Positions 30,179 to 41,132 of a stretch of 64,000 nucleotides of DNA are shown one piece after another. This DNA is from Pseudoxanthomonas sp. J31 (lineage in GTDB: Bacteria; Pseudomonadota; Gammaproteobacteria; Xanthomonadales; Xanthomonadaceae). Every line of letters begins with the position of its first letter. Positions within the stretch are counted from its first letter, which is position 1. The position numbers were made by a program, and so were the translations under genes. The stretch is taken from NCBI RefSeq assembly GCF_000510725.1, contig NZ_KI783312.1, forward strand, positions 135,266-199,265. Reading direction: 5' to 3'. The notes below the pieces were generated by a model that was not told the origin of the DNA, made no database searches, and saw only the letters and a program-made list of their open reading frames with translations.

Positions 30179-30184
30179 TATACT
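30179..30184 (+). promoter_or_regulatory. -10 element of mrcA
   Basis: TATACT, 32 nt before the mrcA ATG, matching the consensus closely. No clear -35 at the usual spacing. Divergent from the pilM promoter in the same 214-bp gap. Confidence 0.5.
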
Positions 30185-30216
30185 CTGCGGCCGCGAAATC
30201 TGCAATCGGAACCGTG

Positions 30217-32655
30217 ATGCCCCGTCTCCGCCGCGTGCTCCGCTGGGCCCTGGTCGCCACCGCCGGCCTGGCCCTGGCCGGGCTTGTCGTCCTGGCCCTG
30301 CTCTACCGGAGCATCGCGGCCGACCTGCCCGACGTCTCCGCCCTGCGCCAGATCGAGCTGCAGGAGCCGCTGTACGTGCATACCGCCGACGGCAAGCTGA
30401 TGGCGGTGTTCGGCGAGGCCCGGCGCTACCCGGTGACCATCGACCAGGTGCCGCTGCGCCTGCGCCAGGCGTTCCTGGCGATCGAGGACGCGCGCTTCTA
30501 CGAGCACGGCGGCGTCGACTACAAGGGCACCGCGCGCGCCATCTGGCTGATGCTCACCACCCGCAGCCTCAAGGTCCCCGGCGGCTCCACCATCACCCAG
30601 CAGGTGGCGCGCCAGGTCTACCTGAGCCCGGAGGTCAAGCTCAAGCGCAAGGCCGCGGAAATGCTGTTGGCCATGCGCATGGAGCGGGAGCTGAGCAAGG
30701 ACGAGATCCTGGCCCTGTACCTCAACAAGAGCTTCTTCGGCAACCGCGCCTACGGCGTGGCCGCGGCCGCCGAGTTCTACTACGGCAAGAAGCTGGACGA
30801 GCTGGACCTGGACGAGATGGCCTCGCTGGCCGGCATCCCCAAGTTCCCCTCCTCCGGCAACCCGCTCAACAACCCCGAGCGCGCGAAGATCCGCCGCGAC
30901 TACATCCTCGACCGCATGGCCGAGCTGGGCTTCGTCAGCGCGGCCGAGGCCGCCCAGGCCAAGGCCGTGCCGATGCACGCCGGCGCCCACGAGCCGCCGC
31001 TGGAGGCCTCGGCGCCGTACGTGGCCGAGATGGTCCGCCAGGAGATGATCGAGCGCTACGGCCCGGAGGCCCTGACCCAGGGCTACCGCGTCACCACCAC
31101 CATCGACTCCGCGTTCCAGGCGGCGGCGGACAAGGCGGTGCGCGACGGCCTGCGCCTGTACGACCACCGCCACGGCTGGCACGGGGTGGAGCGCCACGTC
31201 GAGCTCCCCGCCGATGCCGACGACGCGGCGCTGGCGCGCGAGCTGCGCGGCACCGCGGCGCAGGCCGACCTGCTGCCTGCGATCGTGGCCGCCACCGCCG
31301 CCGACGGCAGCGCCGAGGTGGTGCTGGCCGATGGCAGCCGCGCCACCCTGGCCGCCGGTTCGGCGCGCTGGACGAACAAGAACCCGGCCGCCCTGCTCAA
31401 GCGCGGCGACGTGGTGCGGGTACGCCAGGACGGCGACGCCGGCCTGGTCCTGGACCAGGTGCCGCGCGGCCAGGCCGCGCTGGTGTCGCTGGACGCCAAC
31501 ACCGGCGCGTTGCGCGCCCTGGTCGGCGGCTACAGCTTCTCCGGCAACAAGTTCAACCGCGCCACCCAGGCCCGGCGCCAGCCCGGCTCCAGCTTCAAGC
31601 CGTTCGTGTACGCGGCCGCGTTCGAGAAGGGCTTCAACCCGGCCTCGATCGTGCTCGACGCCCCGGTCGTGTTCCGCGACCGCCGCGGCAAGACCTGGTC
31701 GCCGCAGAACGACGACGGCGGCTTCCGCGGCCCAATGCGCCTGCGCGAGGCCCTGGTGCAGTCGCGCAACCTGGTCTCGGTGCGCATGCTCGACGCCATC
31801 GGCGTGGACTTCGCCCGCACCTACATCACCCAGTTCGGCTTCGACGAGGCGGAACTGCCGCCCAACCTGTCGATGTCGCTGGGCACCGCCTCGCTGACCC
31901 CGCTGTCGGTGGCGCGCGGCTACGCGGTGTTCGCCAACGGCGGCTCGCGGGTGGATCCGTGGTTCATCGACGAGGTCCGCGACCGCGACGGCAAGGTCAT
32001 CTTCAAGGCCGAGCCGGCGGTGGCCTGCCGCGGCTGCGGCGGCGGTTCGGCCTCCGCCGCGGCGCCGCAGGTGGTGGACGGCTTCAACTTCGGCGCGCTG
32101 CCCGCGCCGGGCCAGGCACAGGCGCAGCCGGCGCCGGCGCGCGAGGCCCTGCCGCAGCCGCCGGCCGGCAAGATCGCGCCGCGGGCGATCGACGAGCGCA
32201 CCGCCTACCAGCTGGTGTCGATGATGCGCGACGTGGTCCTGCGCGGCACCGGCACCGCGGCCCGGGTGCTGGGCCGCGAGGACGTCGGCGGCAAGACCGG
32301 CTCCACCAACGACCACCGCGACGCCTGGTTCTCCGGCTTCGGCGGCAACCTGGCCACCACGGTCTGGGTCGGCCGCGACGACTTCAAGTCACTGGGCTAC
32401 CGCGAGTATGGCGGCAAGGCCGCGCTGCCGATCTGGATCGACTACATGAAGGTGGCGCTGGAGGGCCAGCCGGTGACGCCGAACGAGCCGCCGGAGGGCA
32501 TGGTCAAGGTCCATGTCGACGGCTCCGGGCGGGTTTCGACCTTCGGCGAAGGCCTGGCCGAGTACATCAAGGTCGAGGACCTGGAGCGGTTGCAGAACAA
32601 CCTCGACTACCTGGCGCCGGAGCACATGGACGAAGAGGCGTTCGACATCTTCTGA
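30217..32655 (+). CDS. mrcA: Penicillin-binding protein 1A (bifunctional transglycosylase/transpeptidase)
   Basis: A protein of 812 residues. One membrane helix at about 7-29, then the GT51 glycosyltransferase with the catalytic Glu in [19 protein letters not shown] and the [12 protein letters not shown] motif. An OB-like inserted domain precedes the transpeptidase: SSFK with nucleophile Ser458, SRN, and KTGSTND. A Cys/Gly/Ala/Pro-rich insertion ([15 protein letters not shown] and following) sits between SxN and KTG. It polymerises and crosslinks peptidoglycan at the inner membrane. The arrangement beside pilMNOPQ is common in gammaproteobacteria. Confidence 0.97.
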   Translation: MPRLRRVLRWALVATAGLALAGLVVLALLYRSIAADLPDVSALRQIELQEPLYVHTADGKLMAVFGEARRYPVTIDQVPLRLRQAFLAIEDARFYEHGGVDYKGTARAIWLMLTTRSLKVPGGSTITQQVARQVYLSPEVKLKRKAAEMLLAMRMERELSKDEILALYLNKSFFGNRAYGVAAAAEFYYGKKLDELDLDEMASLAGIPKFPSSGNPLNNPERAKIRRDYILDRMAELGFVSAAEAAQAKAVPMHAGAHEPPLEASAPYVAEMVRQEMIERYGPEALTQGYRVTTTIDSAFQAAADKAVRDGLRLYDHRHGWHGVERHVELPADADDAALARELRGTAAQADLLPAIVAATAADGSAEVVLADGSRATLAAGSARWTNKNPAALLKRGDVVRVRQDGDAGLVLDQVPRGQAALVSLDANTGALRALVGGYSFSGNKFNRATQARRQPGSSFKPFVYAAAFEKGFNPASIVLDAPVVFRDRRGKTWSPQNDDGGFRGPMRLREALVQSRNLVSVRMLDAIGVDFARTYITQFGFDEAELPPNLSMSLGTASLTPLSVARGYAVFANGGSRVDPWFIDEVRDRDGKVIFKAEPAVACRGCGGGSASAAAPQVVDGFNFGALPAPGQAQAQPAPAREALPQPPAGKIAPRAIDERTAYQLVSMMRDVVLRGTGTAARVLGREDVGGKTGSTNDHRDAWFSGFGGNLATTVWVGRDDFKSLGYREYGGKAALPIWIDYMKVALEGQPVTPNEPPEGMVKVHVDGSGRVSTFGEGLAEYIKVEDLERLQNNLDYLAPEHMDEEAFDIF

Positions 32656-32697
32656 ACGCCCGCGCGGCGCCGTGACCGCACCGTCACCGCGCTGCGC

Positions 32698-32703
32698 TAC
32701 AGT
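32698..32703 (+). promoter_or_regulatory. -10-like element of the gene at 32733
   Basis: TACAGT, 29 nt before the ATG at 32733, with a GGGGGAA Shine-Dalgarno between. Confidence 0.4.
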
Positions 32704-32732
32704 CGTTCCCAGGTTCTGACGGGGGAATCGCC

Positions 32733-33353
32733 ATGGGCCGCGCGCGCCAGCATGCGGAAGCCAGGCAGGGCGAACGCCGCCGCCGGCTCGCCAACGAGGC
32801 GGCGCGGCTGATGGCCGAGAGCGGCATCCGCGACTACAACCAGGCCCGGCGCAAGGCCGCCAGCCGCCTGGGCATCCACGACGAGGCCTCGCTGCCGCGC
32901 AACCAGGAGATCGAGGAGGCGCTGCGCGAGTACCAGCGCATCTTCCTCGGCCCGGCGCAGGCCGACGCGGTGCGGGTGCGGCGCGAGGCCGCGGCCCGCG
33001 CCATGGAGTTCTTCGCCGCCTTCCAGCCGCGCCTGGTGGGCCCGGTGCTGGACGGCACCGCCGACGCCGGCTCGCCGGTGGCCCTGCACCTGCACGCGGA
33101 CGACCCGGAGGCGGTGGCCCGCTTCCTGGCCGAGCACCGGATCCCGGCCGAGCCGCGCGGGCGCCGCGTGCGCCTGGACCGCCGCCGCGAGCTGCAGGTC
33201 ACCGCCTGGCTGTTCGAGGCCGAGGACCTGGCCTTCGAGCTGACCGTGCTGCCTGGCGCGGTGCTGCGCCAGGCGCCGCTGTCGGCGCTGGACGAGCGGC
33301 CGATGCCGCGCGCCTCGCTGGCCCAGGTGCGCGGCCTGCTGGCCGGCGGCTGA
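32733..33353 (+). CDS. Conserved proteobacterial protein of unknown function
   Basis: A protein of 206 residues that I recognise as a conserved type but cannot assign a function. The N-terminal third is helical and basic (RLANEAARLMAESGIRDYNQ, RRKAASRLGI, LPRNQEIEEALREYQRIF), and the C-terminal two thirds look like a compact alpha/beta domain. No signal peptide or helices in the membrane. GGGGGAA precedes the ATG. It has its own promoter-like element and a terminator shared with gltA, so it is a single-gene unit. Some databases name such proteins after nucleotidyltransferase or Mur ligase; the sequence gives no support for either. Confidence 0.75.
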   Translation: MGRARQHAEARQGERRRRLANEAARLMAESGIRDYNQARRKAASRLGIHDEASLPRNQEIEEALREYQRIFLGPAQADAVRVRREAAARAMEFFAAFQPRLVGPVLDGTADAGSPVALHLHADDPEAVARFLAEHRIPAEPRGRRVRLDRRRELQVTAWLFEAEDLAFELTVLPGAVLRQAPLSALDERPMPRASLAQVRGLLAGG

Positions 33354-33374
33354 GCCGGCGGCCGCGCAAAAGGA

Positions 33375-33398
33375 AACGCCCCGCGGGTGCGGGGCGTT
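33375..33398. terminator. Bidirectional terminator between the unknown gene and gltA
   Basis: A perfect 10-bp stem AACGCCCCGC/GCGGGGCGTT with loop GGGT between convergent genes. On the minus strand TTTCCTTTTG follows. Confidence 0.85.
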
Positions 33399-33420
33399 CC
33401 TGGTCGCGCTACGGCGCCGC

Positions 33421-34710
<1,290 letters not shown>

Positions 34711-34807
34711 GGTGTGCGCTCCTCTTTGGGGTAAGCGCGATCCTTCGCGCGGGAGCGCAAGGGTCGCGGTAGGGGGGTCCGTGGCGGCACGCCGCGGAAC
34801 GCCGGGA

Positions 34808-34816
34808 TTATCGCAT
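34808..34816 (-). promoter_or_regulatory. Extended -10 promoter of gltA
   Basis: TGCGATAAT on the minus strand (TGn plus GATAAT), with no matching -35, as expected for an extended -10. The leader of about 90 nt contains a small GCGC-flanked inverted repeat. Confidence 0.55.
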
Positions 34817-34908
34817 ACCCATACGCCCCGGTCCGCTGGACGGAAGTCGTAGAAGCCGGGCGCAGGCGGCACGCTCCGTCCCATCGCGGCAAAACGCGCG
34901 CACGACGA

Positions 34909-34932
34909 AGCGGCCGCACGAGTGCGGCCGCT
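34909..34932 (-). terminator. Hairpin downstream of rpmE2
   Basis: A perfect 10-bp stem AGCGGCCGCA/TGCGGCCGCT with loop CGAG, 51 bp past the rpmE2 stop. There is only a weak T-tract. Confidence 0.65.
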
Positions 34933-34982
34933 CCATCTGCATCACATCGGCCGGGTCGCCGCCGGTGGCGGCGCGCCCGGGA

Positions 34983-35231
34983 TCAGCGCGCGTAGCGGCG
35001 CTGGAACTTGTCGATGCGGCCGCTGGTGTCCACGACCTTGTGCTTGCCGGTGTAGAACGGGTGCGAGGCCGAGGAGATTTCGATCTTGACCAGCGGGTAC
35101 TCGTTACCATCTTCCCACTTGACCGACTCCTTGGCGGTGGCGGCCAGGGTCGAACGGGTCAGGAACTTGAAGTCGGAGGTGACGTCGTGGAAGACGACTT
35201 CGCGGTACTCGGGATGGATGTCGGCCTTCAT
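34983..35231 (-). CDS. rpmE2: 50S ribosomal protein L31 type B (zinc-free)
   Basis: A protein of 82 residues. [20 protein letters not shown] and the C-terminal [20 protein letters not shown] are the L31 type B signatures. It has no CxxC pair or any cysteine, so it belongs to the zinc-independent paralogue group, which in many bacteria replaces the zinc form under zinc starvation and is repressed by Zur. No obvious Zur-like palindrome is seen near its promoter, so it may be the only, constitutive copy. Confidence 0.96.
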   Translation of the reverse strand: MKADIHPEYREVVFHDVTSDFKFLTRSTLAATAKESVKWEDGNEYPLVKIEISSASHPFYTGKHKVVDTSGRIDKFQRRYAR

Positions 35232-35268
35232 GGCGGCGCACCGTAGGCTGTAGCGGACTGAGCCCGGT

Positions 35269-35298
35269 ATTCTAGCGGCTCGCCCCCGGCTGGTGCAA
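35269..35298 (-). promoter_or_regulatory. Promoter of rpmE2
   Basis: On the minus strand TTGCAC (35293-35298), 18-bp spacer, TAGAAT (35269-35274) preceded by CGC. The -35 lies inside the loop of the terminator hairpin at 35283-35306, so transcription from upstream is stopped where rpmE2 transcription is set up. Confidence 0.7.
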
Positions 35299-35306
35299 GC
35301 CGGGGG
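35283..35306 (-). terminator. Terminator of the nucleoside hydrolase gene
   Basis: A perfect 8-bp stem CCCCCGGC/GCCGGGGG with an 8-nt loop, 22 bp past the hydrolase stop; no U-tract of note. Confidence 0.65.
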
Positions 35307-35328
35307 AAGGTCGCGGAACCCGCCCGGC

Positions 35329-36270
35329 TCAGCCGGCGGCCAGGGCCGCCCGCACCCGGGCGTCGAACCGGGCCTGGTCGTAACGCAGCAGGATCCGCGC
35401 ATTGTCCGGGGCGCCGGTCTGGCGGTTCCAGTCCACCGCGGTCAGGCCGCGGGTCAACCGGCCTTCGGTCTCCACCGCCACCGGACGCTCGGCCGTCTCC
35501 AGCGCACCGTCCGGCTCCAGGGCCCAGGCCATGGCCAGCGCGTCGGCCGAATGCCAGTGGTCGCCGCGGCGGTCCTCGGACCAGAGCCGGGTCTGGCGCG
35601 AGATCGCGTCGTAGAACCTCGCGCGCGGGGAGTCGGCGGCCAGCCACTTCTCCACCTCGCGGTGGTGGAAGCCATGGGCCAGGGTGGCCTCCCAGTCGGC
35701 CAGGTCGTACTTCGGGAAACCGGACAACACCACGTGCGCGGCCTCCGGGTCGAAGCCGACGTTGAACTCGGCCACCGGGGTGATGTTGCCGTGGGCGCTG
35801 ACCGCGCCGCCCATCACCACCAGCCGCGCCACGCGCTGCGGCAGGGTCGGGTCCAGGCGCAGGGCCAGGGCCAGGTTGGTCAGCGGCCCGAGCGCGACCA
35901 GCACCAGGCGCCCGGCGTGCTCGTGCGACAGGCGCAGGATCGCCAGCGCCGCGTGCTCGTCCTCGGCCTGGCCGGCCGGGTCGGGATAGCCGACGTCGCC
36001 GAAGCCATCGCGGCCGTGCACATGGGCCGCGTCCTCGCGCGGGGCGTGCACCAGCGGGCGGTCGCAGCCGGCGAACACCGGCACCTGCAGCTGGCCGGCG
36101 ACCTCGCGCAGCTTCAACGCGTTGCGCACCGTGTGCTGCAGGCCGACGTTGCCGGCGGCGATGGTCAGGCCCACTACCTCGTGGCGCGGGTCGTTGAAGG
36201 CCATCAGCAGGGCAAGCGCGTCGTCGACGCCGGGGTCGGTGTCGATCAGCAGCGGGATACGGTCGCTCAT
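35329..36270 (-). CDS. Inosine/uridine-preferring nucleoside hydrolase family protein
   Basis: A protein of 313 residues. The N-terminal [16 protein letters not shown] is the calcium-binding motif of the IUNH superfamily. Further family blocks are [38 protein letters not shown] and a DALAMAWAL Asp near the C terminus that completes the metal site. It hydrolyses the N-glycosidic bond of ribonucleosides for salvage. The ATG at 36270 follows GGAGAACACG; an upstream ATG four codons earlier is weaker. Single gene between recG and rpmE2. Confidence 0.94.
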   Translation of the reverse strand: MSDRIPLLIDTDPGVDDALALLMAFNDPRHEVVGLTIAAGNVGLQHTVRNALKLREVAGQLQVPVFAGCDRPLVHAPREDAAHVHGRDGFGDVGYPDPAGQAEDEHAALAILRLSHEHAGRLVLVALGPLTNLALALRLDPTLPQRVARLVVMGGAVSAHGNITPVAEFNVGFDPEAAHVVLSGFPKYDLADWEATLAHGFHHREVEKWLAADSPRARFYDAISRQTRLWSEDRRGDHWHSADALAMAWALEPDGALETAERPVAVETEGRLTRGLTAVDWNRQTGAPDNARILLRYDQARFDARVRAALAAG

Positions 36271-36348
36271 CGTGTTCTCCATGAGAGGGCCGCGCAGTGT
36301 CGCGCCGCCGCGCGCGCAGGGCAATGCCGGGGGAACACGCGTGCGATG

Positions 36349-38481
36349 TCAGGCGCCGGCGTAGCGCGCCGCTCCGCCGACCCAGCGCGCGATCACGCGG
36401 TCGGCGGTCTCCGGCGCGGAGGCAAGCAGGCGGTCGGCGAGCTGGTGGACCTTCGGCAGCAGGTCGGCGTCGCGCGCCAGGTCGGCGATGCGGAACGCGG
36501 CCAGGCCGGTCTGGCGCGTGCCCAGCAGTTCGCCGGGGCCGCGCAGCTTCAGGTCTTCCTCGGCGATCACGAAGCCGTCGCCGGTCCGGCGCAGCACGTC
36601 CAGGCGCTGGCGCGCCATCGCCGACAGCGGCGGCTGGTACAGCAGCACGCAGGTCGAGGCCGCCGCGCCGCGCCCCACCCGGCCGCGCAGCTGGTGCAGC
36701 TGGGCCAGGCCCAGGCGCTCGGCGTTCTCGATGATCATCAGCGAGGCATTGGGCACGTCCACGCCGACCTCGATCACGGTGGTGGCCACCAGCAGGTCGG
36801 TCTGGCCGTCCTTGAACGCGCGCATCGCCGCCTGCTTCTGCGAGGCCTTCATGCGGCCGTGGACCAGGCCCACGCGCACGCCCGGCAGCTGCGCGGTCAA
36901 CTGCTCGAAGGTGCGCTCGGCCGCCTGCGCCTGCAGCCCCGGGCCCTGGCCGTTGCCGGCGTCCTCGGCCTCCTCGATCAGGGTGCAGACCCAGTACACC
37001 TGGCGGCCCTCGGTGCAGGCCACGCGGATGCGCTCGACCAGTTCCGGGCGGCGGTCGGCACTGACCGCCACGGTCTGCACCGGGGTGCGGCCGGGCGGCA
37101 ATTCGTCGATCGCCGACACATCCAGGTCGGCGTAGGCGGTCATCGCCAGGGTGCGCGGGATCGGAGTGGCGGTCATCACCAGCTGGTGCGGCACGTGGCC
37201 GTGGGCCGGGCCCTTGTCGCGCAGCGCCAGGCGCTGCTGCACGCCGAAGCGGTGCTGCTCGTCCACGATCACCAGCACCAGGTCGTGGAAGGCCACGCCC
37301 TCCTGCATCAGCGCATGGGTACCGACCACCACCTGGGCGGCGCCTGAGGCTACGTCGGCCAGCGCCGCCGCGCGCGCCTTGCCGGTGACCTTGCCTGCCA
37401 GCCAGGCGACGCGGATGCCCAGCGGCTCCAGCCAGGCGCGCAGGTTGGCCAGGTGCTGCTCGGCCAGCAGCTCGGTAGGCGCGGCCAGCGCGACCTGGCC
37501 GCCACGCTCCACCGCCAGGGTCGCGGCCAGCGCCGCGACCACGGTCTTGCCCGAGCCGACGTCGCCCTGCACCAGCCGCTGCATCGGGCTGGGGCCGGCC
37601 AGGTCGGCGCGGATCTGTTCGAACACCCGGCGCTGTGCCCCGGTCAGGGCGAACGGCAGGCTTGCCTGCAGCCGCCGCGCCAGCTCGCCGGGGCCGTCCA
37701 GGGCGCGGGCGCGCAGCTGCTGCTGCGCCAGCCGCTGCCGGCGCAGGCCCAGGTGGTGGGCCAGCAGCTCCTCCAGCGCCAACCGGCGCTGCGCCGGATG
37801 GGTTCCGGCGGCCAGCGCCGCCAGGTCCTCGCCGGGCGCCGGCCGGTGCAGCACCAACAGCGATTCACGCAACCCCGGCAGGCCGGCCAGGCCGGGCATG
37901 CCCGGCGGCAGCAGTTCCAGCGCCTCGGCCGGCGGCAACCGCTCCAGCGCCTGCGCGATCAGCTTGCGAAGGGTTGCCGGCCCCACGCCCTCGATCGCGG
38001 GATAGACCGGGTCCAGGGTGTCGCCCAGGCCCGGATCCTCGTCCGGCGCCAGGATCCGGTAGCTGGGATGGACCATCTCCAGCCCGTGCTGGCCGGGCCG
38101 CGGCGTGCCGAAGCAGCGCAGGCGCACGCCCGGGCGGAACTGCGCCACCTGCGCGGCGCGGAAATGGAAGAAGCGCAGCACCAGGGTGCGGCGCGAGCCG
38201 TCGCCCACCGCCACCCGCAGCACCGGACGGTAGCGGAAGCCGCGCTCGACCGCCTCGACCGTGCCTTCGACCTGGGCCGGCTCGCCGGGACGCAGGTCGG
38301 CGATCCCGGTCAGGCGGGTACGGTCCTCGTAGCGCAGCGGCAGCCAGAACCACAGGTCCTGGACCGTGGCCAGCCCGCGCGCGGCCAGGCTCCCGGCGAG
38401 CCGGGCGCCTACGCCGCGCAGGGACGCCAGCGGCGTGGCGCCCTGCCCTGCCAGCGCTGGCGCGGGGACCCGGGGTGCCAC
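36349..38481 (-). CDS. recG: ATP-dependent DNA helicase RecG
   Basis: A protein of 710 residues. N-terminal wedge domain (LPLRYEDRTRLTGIADLRPG), helicase motif I LVQGDVGSGKTVVAA, motif II VIVDEQHRFG (DEQH), motif III TATPIPRTLAMTAYADLDVS, motif VI LHQLRGRVGRG. It drives branch migration and fork reversal in recombination and stalled-fork repair. It starts 10 bp after ridA in the common spoT-ridA-recG order. Confidence 0.98.
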   Translation of the reverse strand: MAPRVPAPALAGQGATPLASLRGVGARLAGSLAARGLATVQDLWFWLPLRYEDRTRLTGIADLRPGEPAQVEGTVEAVERGFRYRPVLRVAVGDGSRRTLVLRFFHFRAAQVAQFRPGVRLRCFGTPRPGQHGLEMVHPSYRILAPDEDPGLGDTLDPVYPAIEGVGPATLRKLIAQALERLPPAEALELLPPGMPGLAGLPGLRESLLVLHRPAPGEDLAALAAGTHPAQRRLALEELLAHHLGLRRQRLAQQQLRARALDGPGELARRLQASLPFALTGAQRRVFEQIRADLAGPSPMQRLVQGDVGSGKTVVAALAATLAVERGGQVALAAPTELLAEQHLANLRAWLEPLGIRVAWLAGKVTGKARAAALADVASGAAQVVVGTHALMQEGVAFHDLVLVIVDEQHRFGVQQRLALRDKGPAHGHVPHQLVMTATPIPRTLAMTAYADLDVSAIDELPPGRTPVQTVAVSADRRPELVERIRVACTEGRQVYWVCTLIEEAEDAGNGQGPGLQAQAAERTFEQLTAQLPGVRVGLVHGRMKASQKQAAMRAFKDGQTDLLVATTVIEVGVDVPNASLMIIENAERLGLAQLHQLRGRVGRGAAASTCVLLYQPPLSAMARQRLDVLRRTGDGFVIAEEDLKLRGPGELLGTRQTGLAAFRIADLARDADLLPKVHQLADRLLASAPETADRVIARWVGGAARYAGA

Positions 38482-38491
38482 GCCTGCGCGG

Positions 38492-38872
38492 TCAGTCCAG
38501 CACCATCACCGCGTCGGCCTCGAACGCCACGCCCTTGGGCAGCGCGGCCACGCCGATGGTGGAACGGGCCGGGTACGGCGCGGTGAAGTACTGCTGCATC
38601 ACCGCGTTGACCGCGGCGAACTGGGACAAGTCGGTCAGGTACAGGCCCAGGCGCACGATCCGGTCCAGCGAACCGCCGGCCGCCTCGGCCACCGCCTTGA
38701 GGTTCTCGAACACCTGCCGCGCCTGTGCCTCGATGCCGCCCTCGACCACCTCGCCGGTGGCCGGCACCAGCGGGATCTGGCCGGAGAAATACACCGTGTT
38801 GCCGCTGCGCACGGCCTGCGAGTAGGGGCCGATGGCGGCCGGGGCGTGGTCGGTGTGGACGATCTGCAGCAT
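38492..38872 (-). CDS. ridA: RidA family enamine/imine deaminase
   Basis: A protein of 126 residues. Family features: IGPYSQAVRSGNTVYFSGQI, the Arg in PARSTIGVAALPKGV that binds the substrate carboxylate, and the C-terminal VEADA-like FEADAVMVLD. It hydrolyses reactive 2-aminoacrylate produced by PLP enzymes. It has a TAGAAT -10 element of its own and lies between spoT and recG. Confidence 0.97.
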   Translation of the reverse strand: MLQIVHTDHAPAAIGPYSQAVRSGNTVYFSGQIPLVPATGEVVEGGIEAQARQVFENLKAVAEAAGGSLDRIVRLGLYLTDLSQFAAVNAVMQQYFTAPYPARSTIGVAALPKGVAFEADAVMVLD

Positions 38873-38908
38873 GGGGGCGGATTCCCGGGTGGTGTAGGAC
38901 AGGGGCGG

Positions 38909-38914
38909 ATTCTA
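38909..38914 (-). promoter_or_regulatory. -10 element of ridA-recG
   Basis: TAGAAT on the minus strand, preceded by CGC, 37 bp upstream of the ridA ATG. No clear -35. Confidence 0.5.
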
Positions 38915-38923
38915 GCGTCCCGC

Positions 38924-38951
38924 GCCGCCGCCGGCCCGGGGTGGCGGCGGC
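38924..38951 (-). terminator. Hairpin directly after spoT
   Basis: A 9-bp stem GCCGCCGCC/GGCGGCGGC with a 10-nt loop, beginning 2 bp after the spoT stop. No U-tract; function as a terminator is tentative. Confidence 0.4.
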
Positions 38952-38953
38952 CG

Positions 38954-41125
38954 CTACTGGCGGCGCACGCCCTGGACGACGTTGAGCCGGCGCAGGCGGC
39001 GGATGACCTCGGCCAGGTGGGTGCGGTCGCGCACCTGGATGGCGAAGCGCAGCTGCGCGGCGTTCATGTCGCGGTCCAGGTAGTCCACCCGCTCGATGTT
39101 GGACTGGCTCTGCGCCACCGCCGCGGCCAGCTGCGCCAGCACGCCGGTGTGGTTCTCCACGTCCACGATCAGCGAGGTGTCGTAGTCGCCGGTGACGTTC
39201 GGGTCCCAGTCGATCGGCACCCAGCGTTCGGGCGACTTGCGGAACTCGGCCAGGTTCGGGCAGTCCAGGCGGTGCACCACCACGCCCTTGCCGGAGGTGT
39301 GGTAGCCCATGATCTCGTCGCCGGGTATCGGCTGGCAGCAGTTGGCGAAGCTGACCACCCCGCCCTCGGTGCCGTTGATCAGGATCTTCTCCTGCGAGTG
39401 CTTGGACTGGGCGCCGCCGCGCAGCTCGGCATAGGCCATCAGCGCCTGCGCCGCCTGGCTGGGCATCCAGTTGCCCAGCGCCACCTCGGCCAGGAACGCC
39501 TCCAGGCGCGGGAAGCGGTGCTCGGCCAGGAACGACTCCAGGCGCTTGGCCGGCAGGCGCTCCAGCGAGCTGCCCATCGCCTCCAGCGCGCGGTCGAGCA
39601 TGCGGTGGCCCAGCTGCACCGCGTCCTCGTGCTCCAGCTGCTTGAGCTGGTGGCGGATGGAGGTGCGCGCCTTGCTGGTGACCACGAACTCCAGCCACTG
39701 CGGCTTGGGCGCGGCCGACTTGGCGGTGATGATCTCCACGGTCTGGCCGCTGGAGAGCTTGGTCTTCAGCGGCACCAGCTTCTTGTCCACGCGTGCGGCC
39801 ACGGCCTGGTTGCCGACGTCGGTGTGCACCGCGTAGGCGAAGTCCAGGGCGGTGGAGTTGCGCGGCAGGGCCAGGATCCGGCCCTTGGGGGTGAACAGGT
39901 AGACCTCGTCCGGGAACAGGTCGATCTTGACGTTCTCCAGGAACTCCAGCGACGAGCCGGCGGCGCGCTGCGACTCGATCAGCTCCACGATCCATGCGTG
40001 GGCGCGGCTCTGCGCGCTGTTGGGGCTGTCGCCGCCGTGCTTGTAGGTCCAGTGCGCGGCGATGCCGCGCTCGGCGATCAGGTCCATCTCCTCGGTGCGG
40101 ATCTGCACCTCGATCGGCGAGCCGTAGGGGCCGAACAGCACCGTGTGCAGCGACTGGTAGCCGTTGGCCTTGGGGATGGCGATGAAGTCGCGGAAGCGCC
40201 CGTCCAGCGGCTTGAACTGGGCGTGCACCGCGCCGAGGGCGTGGTAGCAGTCGGCCACCGAGCGCACCACCACGCGGAAGCCGAACACGTCCATCACCTG
40301 GTCGAAGCTTTTGCCCTCGCTGCGCATCTTGTTGTAGATGCTCCAGGGGGTCTTGATCCGGCTGACCAGGCGGTGCTCCAGGCCTTCGCGGGCCAGGCCC
40401 TGCGACAGCTGCACCTCGACCTGGGCCATCGACTCGCGGCGCACCACCGGCTGGCTGCGGATGTGCTTCTCGATGATCGCGTGGCGCCACGGATGCAGGG
40501 CGCGGAAGCCGAGGTTCTGCAGCTCGGACTTGACCAGGCTCATGCCCAGGCGCTGCGCGATCGGGGCGTAGATCTCCAGGGTCTCGCGCGCGATCCGCGC
40601 CCGCGCCTCGCGGCTCTGCGCGCCCAGGGTGCGCATGTTGTGCAGGCGGTCGGCCAGCTTGATCATGATCACGCGCAGGTCGCGCGACATGGCCAGCAGC
40701 ATCTTGCGGAAACTCTCGGCCGCCGCCTCCTGGCGGTCGCGGAACTTGAGCTTGTCCAGCTTGGTGACGCCGTCGACCAGCTCGGCCACGTCCTCGCCGA
40801 ACTGCGCCGCCAGCTCCTCGCGGGTCAGCGGCGTGTCCTCGATGGTGTCGTGCAGGATCGCCGCGACCAGGGTCTCCACGTCCAGGCCGAGCTCGGCCAG
40901 GACCGTGGCCACCGCCACCGGATGGGTGATGTAGGGCTCGCCGGACTTGCGGGTCTGCCCGGCATGGGCCGCGGCGCCCACCCGCCAGGCCTCGCGCAGC
41001 AGCGGCAGCTGCTCGACCGGCAGGTAGGAAGCGGCGCGCTCCAGCTCGAGGACGTAGTCGGGGACCGGCTCGCCGGTGGCCGGCGGCGCGCCCGCGACTG
41101 CCTGTGCTGAAGTGCCTGGGTTCAT
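38954..41125 (-). CDS. spoT: Bifunctional (p)ppGpp synthetase/hydrolase SpoT
   Basis: A protein of 723 residues. The HD hydrolase domain is intact (ITHPVAVATVLAELG, AAILHDTIEDT with His-Asp near residue 90). The synthetase domain has RFRDFIAIPKANGYQSLHT near residue 310, the RxKD-type motif of bifunctional RSH proteins. TGS (DLFPDEVYLFTPKGRILALP), helical, and C-terminal ACT (VENHTGVLAQLAAAVAQSQS) domains follow. It controls alarmone levels in nutrient stress. It starts at the ATG 41125, directly after a -10 element, and lies just downstream of relA instead of rpoZ. Confidence 0.97.
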   Translation of the reverse strand: MNPGTSAQAVAGAPPATGEPVPDYVLELERAASYLPVEQLPLLREAWRVGAAAHAGQTRKSGEPYITHPVAVATVLAELGLDVETLVAAILHDTIEDTPLTREELAAQFGEDVAELVDGVTKLDKLKFRDRQEAAAESFRKMLLAMSRDLRVIMIKLADRLHNMRTLGAQSREARARIARETLEIYAPIAQRLGMSLVKSELQNLGFRALHPWRHAIIEKHIRSQPVVRRESMAQVEVQLSQGLAREGLEHRLVSRIKTPWSIYNKMRSEGKSFDQVMDVFGFRVVVRSVADCYHALGAVHAQFKPLDGRFRDFIAIPKANGYQSLHTVLFGPYGSPIEVQIRTEEMDLIAERGIAAHWTYKHGGDSPNSAQSRAHAWIVELIESQRAAGSSLEFLENVKIDLFPDEVYLFTPKGRILALPRNSTALDFAYAVHTDVGNQAVAARVDKKLVPLKTKLSSGQTVEIITAKSAAPKPQWLEFVVTSKARTSIRHQLKQLEHEDAVQLGHRMLDRALEAMGSSLERLPAKRLESFLAEHRFPRLEAFLAEVALGNWMPSQAAQALMAYAELRGGAQSKHSQEKILINGTEGGVVSFANCCQPIPGDEIMGYHTSGKGVVVHRLDCPNLAEFRKSPERWVPIDWDPNVTGDYDTSLIVDVENHTGVLAQLAAAVAQSQSNIERVDYLDRDMNAAQLRFAIQVRDRTHLAEVIRRLRRLNVVQGVRRQ

Positions 41126-41132
41126 GCGCAAA

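Noticed and set aside
34983-35402. Longer L31 protein of 139 residues
   Set aside because: The extra N-terminal segment crosses the promoter and terminator and has no L31 similarity; the ATG at 35231 gives the standard 82 residues.
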